NCBI GenBank assembly: GCA_019022495.1
Contig: JAFEKR010000009.1
Coordinates: forward strand, 1,426,001-1,490,000
Origin: Epichloe hybrida
Lineage: Eukaryota > Ascomycota > Sordariomycetes > Hypocreales > Clavicipitaceae
Reading direction: 5' to 3'
DNA length: 64,000 nt
The position numbers were made by a program, and so were the translations under genes. Below the pieces are notes generated by a model. That model worked only from the letters and a program-made list of their open reading frames with translations. It did not search any database and had not been told where the DNA came from. How positions within the stretch are numbered: the stretch's first letter is position 1; every line of letters starts with the position of its first letter. Below, piece after piece: positions 32,675 to 46,657 of the stretch.

Positions 32675-33399
32675 CTAATTAGTAGTTAACTATAACTATA
32701 AATAAGTTAAGTATTATAAGAAAAGACATTTCTATAGACACTATAGCTACTACCCCTTATTATACTAAATTAATGGTTATTATAGTAAAGAGGCATAACT
32801 ATAGAGTGTGCTAAAGGAAGATAGACTAGAATCCTAGTAATAGGCTTATTAGACTTCTAAGAGATTAATCTATTAACTCTTAGGCCTTTAGGATATTTAG
32901 TTAATTATTAATCTTATTATCTATTATAAGAAAACTAACTAAATAACTAAATCTATTACTATAAGGCATTTTATTTAAACCTAATATTAAAAACAATCCT
33001 TAGCTAAGCTAGCTAACCTATATAACCTCCTTTTATACTCTCTTTATAACCCCTCTTCTCTTTTTATAGCTTTTTATGCCTTAGTGTTCTAAATATTAAG
33101 TTATTTCTGCTTTTACGCTATCTTTATAGCTTACTCTTCCCTTTTTTATACTTTTTCTATTATTTTTTATTATTTCCCTTTATTTATCCTATTAATCCTA
33201 TTAATCTTACTAATCCTATTTATCCTATTCTATTTATCCTATTTATTCTATCCTATTTATCTTGTTTATCCTATTTATCTTACTTATTTTATAAGTAAAG
33301 CTCTAGGCTTTATTATATTAATTATAACACTTTTACCCTATTTTTATTAGCCTTATTAATTTAAGACTAATATTACTAGAGGGATAAAACTAGAGGGCA

Positions 33400-36300
33400 A
33401 AAGAATAATAAGAGGCACTCCCTAAAACACACCCCTTTTCTCTAAACCCCTATAAGTATCTTTAAAGATAACTATCCTTAAAAGACCTTAAGAGAATAAA
33501 CTCCTACTATATTTATAATTACTTACTAGTAAGCTTATAAGAGATTAGAAAGAATCTAATAATCTAGATCCTAAGACTACTATATAACCTAAGCTTAATA
33601 ATTATATTATAAGGTTTATTAACCTTAGTAAGCATTAGGGCTAGAGAGATAATAACCTCTAGGAATTATTCTAAGAGGACTTTAAAGGCTAGTCTAAGAA
33701 TACCTTTAAAAGAGTAAATAAGGATATTATAAAAGAGCTATATAACTCTTTATAAGATTATAGCGTTCTTATTAAATAAGGCCTAGGATATCTAATCCTA
33801 GTATTACTTAAAGAAGTGCTTTATTAAACCTTAATGCCTTATTAGCTAGAAGAAAGGTTAAGATCCTTTAGACTACCTTAAATATAACCTCTATAAGCTA
33901 TTACTATAAAGACCTTGCCTAATATTCCTAGCTCCTAAAGGGAATAATTACTATATTCTCTATAAGAACCCTTATAATAATCTTAGTTATATTAGAAGCT
34001 TAACCCTTAATAGTTTAATTTCCCTCCTTAATACCTTTCTTCTAATAAGTAAATTATAAAGAAAATCTCTAAGCTTATAAAGATATATAAGGATAGTAAC
34101 TATTATAGTAAAAAGCTATATAACTTTCTCTTACTAAAGCTTATACTCTTTAAGAGTAAGTATAACTAAATTAACCTCCTTAAGTTATATTTTAGTAAAG
34201 CATTCCTTATTATATTAATAGGAAATACTAAATAACACTTTCTTAATTACCTTACTAGTAAAAACCTCTTATATAAAGAGATAATTATAAATATCTATTA
34301 ATACTTTAAGATAGAGAGTAATTAATAATTTTACTAATATAAATAAAGTAATATAACTCTTAAGAATATTATTACTTTAAACCCTAATAAGACTAAGCTT
34401 AAGTGCCTTAAGATTTTATTAACTACCTTAAAGAGAGTTTATAAAGAGCTATACCTCTCTAATATAGTAAATATAAAGCTTTATAAGTAAACCTTAAATA
34501 TAGTCTCTAGTATCCCTAAATATTAGGTAGTAAAGTATATATATACACTAGGCTTTAAGAACCTTACTAGTAACCTCTATAAATTAATTATAATTATAAA
34601 GAGTAATATAAGGAGTAACTAATACTACTAGCATTAAGATAAAGACTTATTAGAGGTAATGTTTATAAACCACTAATATAGCTAATAGAATTAAAGAGAC
34701 TAAGGAAAAGGAGGTTATTATAGTAACTCTAGATAACTTAAGTAATACTTTATTTATAGTAAGAGTAGTTACTAGTTATTAAATTACACTAATACTAAAT
34801 ATTAAAAAGAGAAAGAGAGGTAGTAAGCTAGTAAGAACTATTATTTACCTCTTATAAAGAAGAAGTTTTAGGTATTCCTTATTTTATTTAAAGGAAATAA
34901 TAGTAATAATAAAGAGAAAATAAAAGACTAGGAAATATAGCTTAAGGCCTTTACTTAGGACTAAGATAATAGTAATAATAATATTAAGAAAAAGCTATTA
35001 TTAAAGGCATAACTTAGTATTATATAATTCTTTTACATAGGATTATAAAAATAGATAACGTTAATATTCTTATAATACTTAAGAATTAAGCTTTTTAATA
35101 CGCCTTACTTAAGTAAGAGCTATACCTTAAAAAGGCTTCTAATAAAGATAATTTAATCTATTATACCTCTAAAGGACACTATTCTAAAGAGATCTTTAAA
35201 GAAATTATACTAGATATAGGAGCCTTAGGCTAATTAACTACTAGTCTAGCATAAGCTAAAGCCTTACTAAGATTAATGCTATTATTAATAATTAAACCCT
35301 ATAACCTAGAAGTTATTTACTTTAGTGCTAGATTAGTAATAACACATAGCGTTATCTATATGCCTATAAAGCTTAGCTAAATTAACTTCTATATTCTTAA
35401 TACTACTACACCCTTTCTTTTTTCCCTTACTAATATAGATAAAATAAAGGTTAAGATTAATAACCTTACTAATATATTAATTTAAAATAATAAGACTATA
35501 CCTATTATACGCAAATAGGGCCACCCTTAGTGGCTTCTAGAGGTAAGAGAAACTACTGCTTTTTACCTATTAGAAGGAGAGATTTATTAACTTTACTAAA
35601 GGTTTAGTTATCCCTTAATTTAATAGCTTATAAAGATTCTTTAATAAGCTAGTTATAATATTAAATATTATATAATTAAGAAGCTAACTAAAGTCTATTA
35701 CTATTATTAGATAAATAGAAAAGCCCTTAGCTAGTTTAAATTCTCCCTTAAAGATAACTATAACTTTAACTATAAGATTATTATTAATATTATATAAATT
35801 AATAGCTAGCTAGTCCTTTATATTATTAATTTAGTAACCTTATTTTAAGTAGCTTAATTCCTTAACCCTAAGAAGTAAAAAGCTTATAATATCTAGGATA
35901 TAATTAGAGAGTGCTAGATTAATATATATCTAGGCCCTCTAGACTAGATTATTTATAATACTAGTAATAACTTTGCCTTAGCTAAATTTAGGTATTATGC
36001 TTGCTTAATGTTAATTAATATTAATAAAATACCTATTAAAGCCTATAATAGTATTAGAAAGGTTAAGAGATATTATAGACCTCTTTACTAGGCTTATAAT
36101 ATTATTATAGACTTAATTAGTAAGGAAATTACTCCTAAGTAATAACTTTAGATAGCTATTAAAGCTATTAATAACTTAGTAGGCCTTAATAGCCTTATGC
36201 TAACCTTACTAGTCTTTAGAGCTTATTTATAAATAATAGATAAGTTATTACTAAGTGTCTTTATTATTTAATAAGCTAAAGTAATTTAGAAGGTAACTAA

Positions 36301-37990
36301 TAAAGTCCGCTATTACCTAGCTAAGAGGTAGGTTTATAAGGCCCTTAGCGCCTAGAATAGCCTTAATATATTACTAATATATTAGCTACTACTATAGGCT
36401 AATATATATATATAGAGAGAAAAAGGCAAATAGCATAGCCCTTATAAGCTATTAGCTACTAATAGGGAGACTTATATAGTTAAGATACCCTATAGCCTAG
36501 CTAAGTTTTACTCTATAGTAGTAAAGCTATACTATAAGAACTTATAGCATATAGGGGCTAATAAGTAAAGCCTTTAGGATATTAGGGAGTATAACCTAGG
36601 CCTAGAGGTCCTTACCTATAATATAGCCCTTTCTTATACTATAGCCCCCTCTAATACTATAGTCCTATTATAAGAAAGGGCTAAGGGGGCTAGGAGGGAT
36701 AAGCTACTTATAAAGAGTAGTAAGGTAAAAGAAAAGGAAGAGATACTAGTTAAGAGAAAGTAAGGGAGGCTAAGGAAAAACCTTATAGTTTAATTCTTTA
36801 TTAATAAGGGTATAGAGAAGCCTATAGAGGCTATTAAGGCTAAAGGTAATCCTATAGGAAGCTATAGAGTTAAAGAACTTATAGTAAGCCTTAAGGTAAC
36901 TAAAGCTACCCCTATAGGAAGCTATAAAGCTAGTAGCCCTAAGGAAGTAAAAGTAAAGGTAATTAAGGCCTAGGTTTATAATCCTAAGGAGCTTATTAGA
37001 CTTATAAAGCCCCTTATATTTATTAATAAAAACTAAGAGAAAGCATTAATTAAGGAGATTATAGCTAGAGAAGTGCTAAATATAGTATTCCTTATAGTAA
37101 AAGAAAAAGCTAACTAAAACCTTACCCTTAAATTTACTAAGAGAGAAAGATTATAACCCTAGGGAGCCCCTTTAAATAATCTAATTAAGCTAAGATTAAC
37201 GCATTATAAGCTTATAATATGTTTAGATTTATAATATTTAATCTAGCGAAGCATAAAGGCTACTAGATCTTTAATTCTTATATAGTCTAAGAGATTAAAG
37301 GTAAAGGCACTAAAACACTATATAAGAAATTATGCCTTATTATATAAGGGCATAATAACAGAGGAAAAGAGGCTATCTTAACCTAATTGCTAATAATATA
37401 GTAATTAAGCTAATAGATTATTATAGCCCTTACTCTATTATTAAAGCAAAAGGGAATTTACCTTTAGCTATAAGACATTACGTAAGCTTACGTTTAATCC
37501 TAAATAACCCTAAATAGGCTAATTATTATAAAGTTACTAAAGCAAATTACACACCTCTTTCTAAAAGGCATAATAATAGAGGTTATTAAGCCTCTCTATA
37601 GGATTATAAAGGCTAGAACCTACTAGTAGGTAATATATTTTTATTACTATAGGGATAATCTTAATATAATAACCTTAATATATAATCCCTACCTACTAAT
37701 TATAGCCCTAAATAATAAAAACCTCTTTAGTATTATAGGGATATAAACAAATAACACGCTAGGCCTTAGTAATAATAACTTCTTTAAGAAAGAAAAAAGA
37801 GAGCTCTAGAAGGCGAAGTTTATAGCTAAAGAAAAACAATGCCTTATAACTACAAATCCCCTTATCTTTAATAGCTATATCTTAACCTAAAACACTAATA
37901 ACTCCCTAACCTTAACCTAAAAGGGCTAAAGTTAGAAGATTAAGGAAATTAACCCTTAATTACTAATAGTAAGGTAAGATTACATAAAGT
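33400..37990 (+). pseudogene. Copia gag-pol remnant, 5' portion
   Basis: Read through stops, the plus strand gives a gag-like N-terminal part, a protease region near 35210, a GAG-pre-integrase stretch near 35520-35600 ('GHPWWLLE', 'RFSYP'), the integrase core to about 36300, a Lys/Glu-rich linker and the N-terminal RT region near 37100-37700. Stops are TAG/TAA where CAG/CAA codons are expected. The frame is cut by the hAT element at 38019. Confidence 0.75.
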
Positions 37991-38190
37991 AAAGAGCCTA
38001 AGGAAGTTATATCACAATCAGAGCATTGCAATACAATACAATACATCTAAAATTTTACAATACAATACAATACATGTATTATTTGTATTATTTTGTATTT
38101 TTTTTCTTTTTTTTAGTTTTAAGTTAAATTCCTTTATTATAAGGTATATATAGTTTATTTAATACCTTTTAATAGCATAATACTCTATAA

Positions 38191-38500
38191 TAGCTTATAA
38201 TAGCTTATAATAGCTTATAATAGCTTATAATAGCTTATAATAGCTTATAATAGCTTATAATAGCTTATAATAGCTTATAATAGCTTATAATAGCTTATAA
38301 TAGCTTATAATAGCTTATAATAGCTTATAATAGCTTATAATAGCTTATAATAGCTTATAATAGCTTATAATAGCTTATAATAGCTTATAATAGCTTATAA
38401 TAGCTTATAATAGCTTATAATAGCTTATAATAGCTTATAATAGCTTATAATAGCTTATAATAGCTTATAATAGCTTATAATAGCTTATAATAGCTTATAA
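38191..38500. repeat. Decamer satellite, 31 perfect units of TAGCTTATAA
   Basis: 31 uninterrupted identical 10-bp units, 170 bp inside the left end of hAT family A copy 1. The equivalent place in the second hAT copy (51397) has the unit TAGCTTGTAA, which differs by a TpG-to-TpA change. Confidence 0.97.
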
Positions 38501-38894
38501 TACATTATAAATTATAATACATTATAATAGGTTCTAATAGCTTATATATATATTACTTATATTGCTTATATAACTTAAAATATTATTAGTGTTAAAGTTT
38601 AATTAAAATTAAATAGTAAATAAATAACTTATATATAAATATAAGTAAGTATAAGGAAATTACTATAAGAAAAGCTATACTTTTTAATTACTTAGTATTT
38701 TAAGGTTTTTAAAAATATTAATAAAATAAAATACTTTTCTTTTTTATGTTTTTTTAAAATAATAATAATAGTAATAATAATAGTAAAAATAATAGTAAAA
38801 ATACTGTAAAACATAGGAAAACATTCGTAAATATAAAAAAATTTATTAAGGGAAAACTAGACTAAACTAGGAAAAAACCCTTATAATAACCTAC

Positions 38895-41800
38895 TTAAAG
38901 GTCTGAATTAGAATAAATATTATCTTCAGAGGAAGATTTAATATTAGGTAAATCATTAGATTTACCTAAGTTAGAATCTTCCTTTGAAGAAGATATAGAC
39001 TCTTTAGAATCAGAGCTATAATACTCATAAAGCTCTGAGTATTGCTTAGTAATAATATTTCCTTCCTTTTCCCAATTCTTTAATAAGATTAATTCCTTTA
39101 AAGTAAAATTCTTTAAAGAAGTTCGTCTCTTTGTAAGAATATTACCTCTAGTATTAAAAGTGCTTTCTATAGCACTAGAGGTAGCAGGAATAGCTAGGTA
39201 TTTCCTAGCAATAATACTTAAAATAGGGAAAGATTTAGTATTATCTTCCTACCATTTAAAGATATCCTCCTATAATAATATTAATATATTTATAAGATTA
39301 TTAATATAAGAAAGGGATTTACTTACCTTATCTTCTTAAATATCTAGCTTAGTATAAGTAGAAATCTCATTTTTTCTATTCTTTTAAATAGACTTTTCCC
39401 TCTTATTAGGAAATAAACCTTTATAAAGGTTAGTTTTAGGCTTAGGCCTAGGATTTTTAAAAGTCCTAGGTTAACTAGGCCCTGTAAGATTAACTATAAA
39501 TTGGGTATTTGCGTGTTAATCTTGCTTGCTAATATTGATATTAGCTTAGTTCTCTTTATAAAGAGGTAAAATCCTAATAACATTATATATTAGTATATTA
39601 AAACTATAATTAAGAAAGGATTATAATATAATACTTACGAATTATAATCCTTTTTAAGGTTTTTTATTAACCTTTCTAAGGTTTAATCTCCTAGCTTTAG
39701 CTTCTCCTTTATAGTAAGAAGGTTAAGCTAAGGGTCTAATAACATAGCATATAGATAAGGCTAATATAAGAAGTAATTATTTCCTATATCTTTAGGAAAA
39801 TAATTAGCTAGCTTATTTAAGCTAATATCTATAGATGCTATAAAGGCCTTGCCTTAAGGGCTATAAGCTTCCTATTATAAGTTAATATATAAAGGATATA
39901 ATATAAGAAAGTAATATACATACCTAGCGAAGATAAGCCTTTTGTCCTCTTTTATATTATTAAGATATTTATATATCCTAATAATGAAAAGTGGGACTAA
40001 ACCTAAAGTATTATACTTCTGGCTTTAAAGTATAATAGTAAGTTTATAAAAAACCTCTAATATGCTGCTTAGGGTAGCTAAATCTGCCTATTCTTAGGTA
40101 GTTAGTATAGCATCCTTAAGAGCTATAATATTAGACTCCCTATTAAGAAGAATAATAGCTTCTTTAAGCTCTAAAGAAGTATTAATTATCTTATAGGTTG
40201 AATTCCACCTAGTTTCATTGGCTAAAGATATAATTAGTATTATAAATAAGATATATATAATAAAGATAACTTACCTAAAGGAATTCTTATAATATTGCAA
40301 TTTTTAGCAATATAGCCTTCATTTTTTGCCTTACGTAAAGATTTTAACTAAGTCTTATATAATCCTTAGTTATTCTTGATAATAATAGCAACCCTTTTAA
40401 CTTTACCAAGGATTCCTATGAAAATATTAGTAATAATACTAATAATAATGATAATAAATTACTTACCATTTGCTAAGGATTTGAATTCCTTATAATCTTG
40501 TCTCTCTTTAATAGAAGAGATATCTTCTATAGAATAATGTAAAAACTCACTATTCTTAAAAGCTTCTAAATCCTCTTTAGAAGACGTTAATTTAATAAAA
40601 TTCGTTATAATATCCTTTACAATAATGTTTAAAACATATGCTATACATCGGATATCATAAGGTTCTTCTATAATAGTACTTTTATAGTTCTTATTAATAT
40701 AAGAAAACATAAAAGTATTATTATTAGACCCGTTATCTCTAGTAAAACTAGTATTATTTTATTAGTAAAAGGTTATATAATATAAAAGATAATAGCTAAC
40801 ATACCTTGAGATTATCTTTGGCTTAAGCTGATATTCTTGAATCATTTTATTAAAGGATTCATGAATATAAGCTCCAGTGTGAGAATTTGATACATATTCA
40901 AATCCTATAATATAAGATAATTAGTATAATAATTATAACTTACCTTATAACTTACCTTATAGTTATAATAGAATAATAGGATTTACTTACCTAAAAGCTT
41001 ATATTCAAGTTTAAAGTTTGGGTCTAGCTAACTAGCTATAACACCCAAATAGGACTTAGAATTGATAGAAGTCCAGATATCTAACTGAATAGATATAGAT
41101 CCTTGATTTTGAAGATTATATTGGATCTTCTAGATGATTTGCTACTTAGAAATATTATACATAGTATGAATTCTATGTGCAATACTTCTATAACTTAGCA
41201 AAGAAGCTAAATTATTATTCCTAAGTTTAAGTTAGCTTATATATATATATATTATAGACTATAGTTTAAGAAAAAATGCATTACTTACCTAGAATAATAA
41301 TTTAGTAATTCTTTAAAGGAGTTACTATTAACAACAGCAAAAGCAATGTTATTTTCTAGTATAAATCTTATAACTAGATTAATTGCCTTTTCTAATGAAA
41401 ATTCCTCTGAGGAAATTGTAGAATTTCAAGCCCTTTTACTAGGAAAAAAGGATGTTAAAGATAATTAGCCTGGCGATTATGGCTGGATTTCTAGCACTAT
41501 TATAATATTAGTAATAAGATATAGGATAGTTATTAGATAATATAACTTACTTATTATCTTACTAGGTTGTTTTTCTTCTAATTTAGAAGTAGTAATATCC
41601 TTATGCTTTAGCTTATAATAGGATATTCTATTAGAAGCTTGGAATCTCTTAGCCTTACTTTTAAAGGTAAAAGTATAATTAAGCTATAAACAAAAACATA
41701 TAATTACCCTTTCTTTATTTAAATTAATTTTAGATAACTAAAAATTAAATAAATTATAGGTAAATATATATGATTTTAAAGAGAATTTGTAACTAGCCTG

Positions 41801-41899
41801 ATTTTCTAGGTCTTTTTCATGTAAACCTGGAAGATTACTAGGCTAGCTAGACCTAATAGGCTAAGAAGATTTATCAGAAGGATAAAAAGAGGAATCCAT
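38895..41899 (-). pseudogene. hAT transposase gene, disrupted
   Basis: The start ATG is at 41899 (MDSSFYPSDKSS, then TAG stops at likely glutamine codons). Order of recognisable parts: 'SNLPGLHEKDLENQASYKF'; 'FILENNIAFAVVNSNSFKELL' near 41340; the hAT core 'LDIWTSINSKSYLGV' near 41080; 'SNSHTGAYIHESFNKMIQEY' near 40860; 'RDNGSNNNTFMF' near 40715; 'DIRCIAYVLNIIVKDI' near 40640; and the C-terminal dimerisation domain 'ARKYLAIPATSSAIESTF' near 39180, ending at 38895. Short AT-rich gaps between these blocks look like introns. Premature stops indicate a pseudogene in this copy. Confidence 0.85.
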
Positions 41900-43140
41900 G
41901 TTAAATAAGAGGTGTTTTTGCTGTTTTTTGCGGATATTTTGCTGAATTTTGCTAAATTTGTTTTTTTCTTTTTTCTTTTTTCCTTTTATTGTGTTTTTTT
42001 GTTGTTTGTTTTGTATGATTTTCTGTGTTTTTTTTGGGGTTTTTTTAGGGTTTTTAGGGGTTTTTTGGGTTTTTTATAGCTAAAAGGAGATTTTAAAGAA
42101 ACTTAAATCAGAAGAACAATAAGGGACAATAGTAAGAATAGCAGGTTAGCTTTTCCTATATGATTTGGATTTTTTACGATTTTTTATGATTTTTATAAGG
42201 GAAAAAGAAAAGAAAAGAAAAGAAAAGAAAAGAGAAAAAAAGAGAAGCGGGGTAATAGTATCACGTAAAAAAATTTGCCCCACTTAAATGACTAATTCAA
42301 TTAATTTGCTATAAATTGCTTACATAGCAGAGCGCCCCACTTTTAGACCCACTTTTCAGACTGATTTTTTTATTTATATTCTTTATTATAAGAGAATTAT
42401 ATCTTATATATAAATATATAGTAAATTATTTTTTTTTATATTTAAAATACTATTTTCTTTTATTTAAAAAAAGCTAATTTTATTATATAAAATTATATAA
42501 AACTATATAAAATATATATAGCTAAGACTTTTATAAAGCTTTTTATTATATTTATATAAACTATTAAAAAGTCTAGTTATTAAATTAAAATAAGTATTTT
42601 TAATTAAGATAAGTATTAAGAAACTTTTTTATAGACTTTTTACTTATTCTTTTATTTAAAAAACCTATAAAGTTAAAAAAGTATATTATAAATCTAAAAA
42701 AAATTCTTAAACCTAGGAAAGTTTTATTTAAGATAAAATATTTTATTATATTTTTTAAAAAGTTTACTTATATTAGTATATTTTTCTTTAGATTTAATAT
42801 CTTATTAATTAAGAATATTAAATAATTTCTTTAGGGTAATTATTATAATAAAAGCTAAAAAAGGTATAGAAATTAGTAGTAAATCTATAAAAAATAATAG
42901 AATAGTAAAAAGACCTTTATAAGATAGAAAAAAAATTAAAGTATAAGCCTATATTCTAATATATAATATTTAGCTACCCTAAATATATAATAAGCTTACT
43001 TTACTAAATAAGCTAAAACTTTATAAAATTTTAAATAAATTTCTAAATTATTTATAAAAATAGGAATACTATATTTAAATTACCCTTAAAATCTAATATA
43101 TTTAGGATATATATACTACCCTTAATATCATATAATACAT

Positions 43141-43277
43141 TATATTGTATTATATTGTATTGTATTATATTGTATTGTATTGTATTATATTGTATTGTAT
43201 TGTATTATATTGTATTGTATTGTATTGTATTGTATTGTATTGTATTGTATTGTATTGTATTGTATTGTATTGTATTT
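43141..43277. repeat. TGTAT pentamer array in hAT family A copy 1
   Basis: About 27 near-perfect GTATT units; smaller arrays follow at 43558-43590 and 43886-44010, the last in both orientations around the terminal repeat. These are subterminal repeats, a typical position for hAT transposase binding sites; that role is inference. Confidence 0.9.
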
Positions 43278-44028
43278 TTTATATAATAAAATCATTAATA
43301 AATCCTATAAAAAAGATATAAAGTTAAAAAAACCTTTTAAATATAGTAAATAAATTAAGGTATAAGATGAGATAAAAATAAAACATATATAGCTACCCTA
43401 TTTATATAATAAGCTTACTTTACTAAATAAGCTAAAACTTTATAGAATTTTAAATAAATATCTAAATTATTTAAAAAAATACGAATACTATATTTAGATT
43501 ACGCTTAAAATCTAATATATTTAAGATATATATACTACCCTTAATATTATATAATACATTATATTGTATTGTATTGTATTATATTGTATTTTTTTATATA
43601 ATAAAAGTAATAGTAAATCCAAGAAAAAAGATATTAAGATAAAAGAACCTTTAAAAAGTATAAAAAAAATCATTCTATAAACTAAACTAAGAATTACTTT
43701 ATTAAGGTATATAATATCTATAATAAGCTTACTTTTATAAATAAGCTAAAACTTTATAGATTTTTAAATAAATAACTAAATTATATATAAGAATAAGAAT
43801 ACTATAATTAAATTACTTAAAAAATCTACTATATAATGAATTTATATAATACTCCACTTTTTTTTTTCCCTAATAATACATTGTATTGTATGTATTGTAT
43901 TGTATTGTATTGTATTTTTAATACAATACAATACACAATACAATACATAGGGCAATACAATACAATACAATACATCGAAGGGCCAAAAAATACAATACAA
44001 TACAATACAACAATGCTCTAATCACAAT

Positions 44029-44750
44029 AGTCTATTAACTAAAGGCATTATATAACCTATTAATTACCGTATAACACTAAGAACCCTTTACTAATAATAT
44101 CTTATAACTTAATAAACACCTTAAGTAGTAAATTAAGCATTAGTAATAGGGATTATAGTACATCCCCTTAACTCTTAAAGAAGCGAAGCTCTTTATATTT
44201 ATAGATAGGTCCCTTGCTAATAATAAAGATCTAAGCTTATAAATCGGATATATTATTATAATTAGTAATAAAGTAATAAAGGATAATAATACCTTTATCT
44301 TAAAAAGGAATATTATTATATATAGCTCTATAAAAAGCAAGTATATAACCTATATCGCACTTCTATCTAAGCTATATAGCATGGTTTAAGATGCTAATAT
44401 CGCGTGTGTAATATCTATAACCCTTTAAATAATCACAGACTAATTAAAGATACCTTAGATTCTAATAATTCTTTATATAGACTCTTTCTTATTATATAAA
44501 TACCTTATAAAGCTAGGTATAATAAAAGAGAAATAACTAATAATTAATATTATAGCCCTCTAGTAGTTATATAAGAGGAGGGAAGTCTATAAAGTTAGAT
44601 AGATTAATAGCAGCAATAATCTAGCTAATGTAATAATAAAGGCATTGCTAAATTTAGCCCTTTTAACCTTAATTAATTTAAATTAATTAATAATTTATAT
44701 AGAAGGATAGGTTAAGAGACCTATAAGGTTAGGCAGAGAGGAGGATTAAT
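44029..44750 (+). pseudogene. Copia RNase H remnant, continues the interrupted pol
   Basis: After the hAT duplication the copia frame resumes: 'FVDASFANNKDLSSQIGY' type sequence near 44190-44250, then 'SKYITYIALLSKLYSMVQ' near 44340, and 'VRQINSSNNLANVIIKAL' near 44600, the RNase H tail of fungal copia elements. Stops are present. Confidence 0.8.
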
Positions 44751-44928
44751 ATAATAGGCATGTAGGTATAGATTATAATAACTAGGTTAATTAGAATAAC
44801 TAAAGCCATAATAGCTAATAAGAACCATGGATTCCTATTAAGGGATTTACTTATATACACTTTCCTTTAATCTAATTTTTATTACGTTTTTAGGCTCCTT
44901 TAGCCACAAAGAAAAGAGAGAGTGCTAG

Positions 44929-45215
44929 TGTGGCTTCCTTTAGACCCTTAGATAATAGATAGTCTAACTATAGCTAAAGAGTAAAGCCACTAAAGGGATG
45001 CACGCAATGCAATTAAATGCATTATAAGCTACCCTACTTTATTAGCAGTGGCACTACACTATAGCCTTACTTTTCCCTCTCTTTTACTTACCTTCTCTTC
45101 TAGCTAGATTTCTTTTCTTCTCCCTTTTCTTTTCTCTTAGTTATTAGCTATTATTATTAACTTCATTAAATTTAACCCCTTCGCACTAGTGTAACGTTCC
45201 TTGGTGTAACTAACA
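44929..45215 (+). repeat. Copia 3' LTR
   Basis: 287 bp, pairs with 32388-32674; followed by the TAAAC duplication. Confidence 0.9.
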
Positions 45216-45220
45216 TAAAC

Positions 45221-45567
45221 TTTACCTTTATTAATACCTTAAGAAAATTTATTAACTAAAAAATCTCCTATAAAGTCTCCTATAAAGTTTTCTTTAAAGT
45301 AAACTTCTTTTAAAATCTTATTATAAGTTTATTATATTCTTATAGTATCTTTATTACTAACTTACTACTAGTAAAATAACTTTAAAAAAGATTTTATATA
45401 TACACTATTATTAGTAAGTAATAATATAAAATATTCTCCTAAAAAATAGTACCTATAAGATTTTAGAATACTTTATTAATAAAAAAACCTTCCTAGCTAA
45501 ATATAATAAATCTTTAAGTATAACTTCTTTACTTACTTATTACTTCTTTATAGCTAATATTTAATAG
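45221..45567. mobile_element. Ty3/gypsy family G, copy 1, right part
   Basis: Continues from 32387 across the copia insertion. It matches 57668-58020 and ends abruptly at 45567, where LINE sequence starts. Confidence 0.78.
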
Positions 45568-46657
45568 GCTATTTAGCTGGAAAGCTCTAGGTGACGACGA
45601 GCTCCTGGAGGGCCTTATTAAGGCCTGCGATAAGCTAGCAAAAGAAGCTATAGTCTAGCTCCTAAACGCTATCCTTAAAGTAAGGTATTTCCTAGCCTAA
45701 TTCTAGACCACTAGAGTAGTAGTAATTAGGAAACTAGGCAAGATAATAAAAGAGATAAGGAGGGCTAACGCTTAGAGGCCTATCTCCTTACTAAATATTA
45801 TAGGAAAAATTATAGAAGTAGTAATTATAAAGTAACTTATAGCCTTTACTAAGGTAAAAGGACTCCTCCTAGAGCTATAAATAGGGAATAGGATAAATAG
45901 GTTAATAAAGACTATAATTAGGGTCTTAGTAAAGTGCGTAAGAGAGGCCTAGAGTAGGGGTAGAATTACCTTGCTTGCCTAGATAAATATCTTATTTACT
46001 TTTAATAGAGTTAGCTACCTATACCTAATTTACCTACTAATCCTAATAGGAATCCCCCACTAGCTAATAGCTATAATATAAAGCTTCCTAGCGGATAGAA
46101 TAAGCTAGCTTAGCTTTAATAGAGGACTCTCTAAACCCTTTAAGATTAAGGCTAGCACCCTATAAGGATCTCCTCTTTTACTAATTCTCTTCCTCCTTTA
46201 CTTTATAAAACTTTACATATGCCTTTAGGCTATCCTAAGTATAGTAGTAATTAGATTTGCTAATAATATAAACATTATAGTATTTAGCAAAAACATAGTA
46301 TAAACCTAGAGAAAACTTAAGGTTACTTAGAAAATCTATAAGGAATAGGTAAAGGAGGTAGAAGTAAAGTTTAACCTAGTAAAAACTAAACTTATATACT
46401 TTAGTAAGGCCTATAGGCCCCTATAGGCTAGGGTCTAGCTTAGCATAGAGAAGATAGCGCTAATAGAGGTATACTAATTCCTTAGGGTATAGGTAAATAG
46501 GAAACTTAACTAAAGTGCCTATAAGAATATCCTTAAGGGAAAACTAGCCTAGTAGTAGCTTACACTCTTTACATTAGTAGCATTAGTATAGGGCATTAGC
46601 TTTAGAGACGCCTAGCTTATATACACGTAGGTAGTCTAGCCTATTCTTACCTATAGG
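45568..46657 (+). mobile_element. Tad1-type LINE fragment (reverse transcriptase)
   Basis: The plus strand, read through stops, gives 'WKALGDDELLEGLIKACDKLAKEAI', 'RPISLLNIIGKIIEVVI' near 45780, 'FNRVSYLYLI' near 46010, 'GIPH.LIAI', 'SFLADRI', 'GSPLLLILFLLYF' near 46165 and 'ISFRDA.LIYT' near 46600, which is the RT of fungal Tad1-like LINEs. The 5' end starts inside the RT domain, fitting target-primed 5' truncation. The 3' end is lost to the hAT-like element at 46658. Confidence 0.8.

Larger units (their letters stand above)
38019..44020 (-). mobile_element. hAT DNA transposon, 6.0 kb, family A
   Basis: Terminal inverted repeats CAGAGCATTG at 38019 and CAATGCTCTA at 44011-44020 (the last G has become A) are flanked by the 8-bp target duplication ATCACAAT (38011-38018 and 44021-44028), diagnostic of hAT. 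Both ends carry arrays of a TGTAT-type pentamer, and a decamer satellite lies just inside the left end. A transposase gene is on the minus strand. The element sits within the copia RT/RNase H region. Its centre keeps more CpA/TpG than the surrounding retroelements, so it looks less heavily mutated. Confidence 0.93.
32388..45215 (+). mobile_element. Copia retrotransposon, RIP-degraded, interrupted by hAT
   Basis: Two 287-bp LTRs (32388-32674 and 44929-45215), each starting TGTGGCTTCC and ending CTAACA, are flanked by the 5-bp duplication TAAAC (32383-32387 and 45216-45220). A purine-rich run (AAAGAAAAGAGAGAG) precedes the 3' LTR. Without the 6-kb hAT insertion and its 8-bp duplication, the element is about 6.8 kb. 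Stops occur throughout, so it cannot encode its own proteins. The empty target survives at about 57663 in the second gypsy copy, which confirms the borders. Confidence 0.92.

Noticed and set aside
43836..44021. Short frames in the pentamer arrays (also 54117-54350)
   Set aside because: Encoded by the subterminal repeats only.
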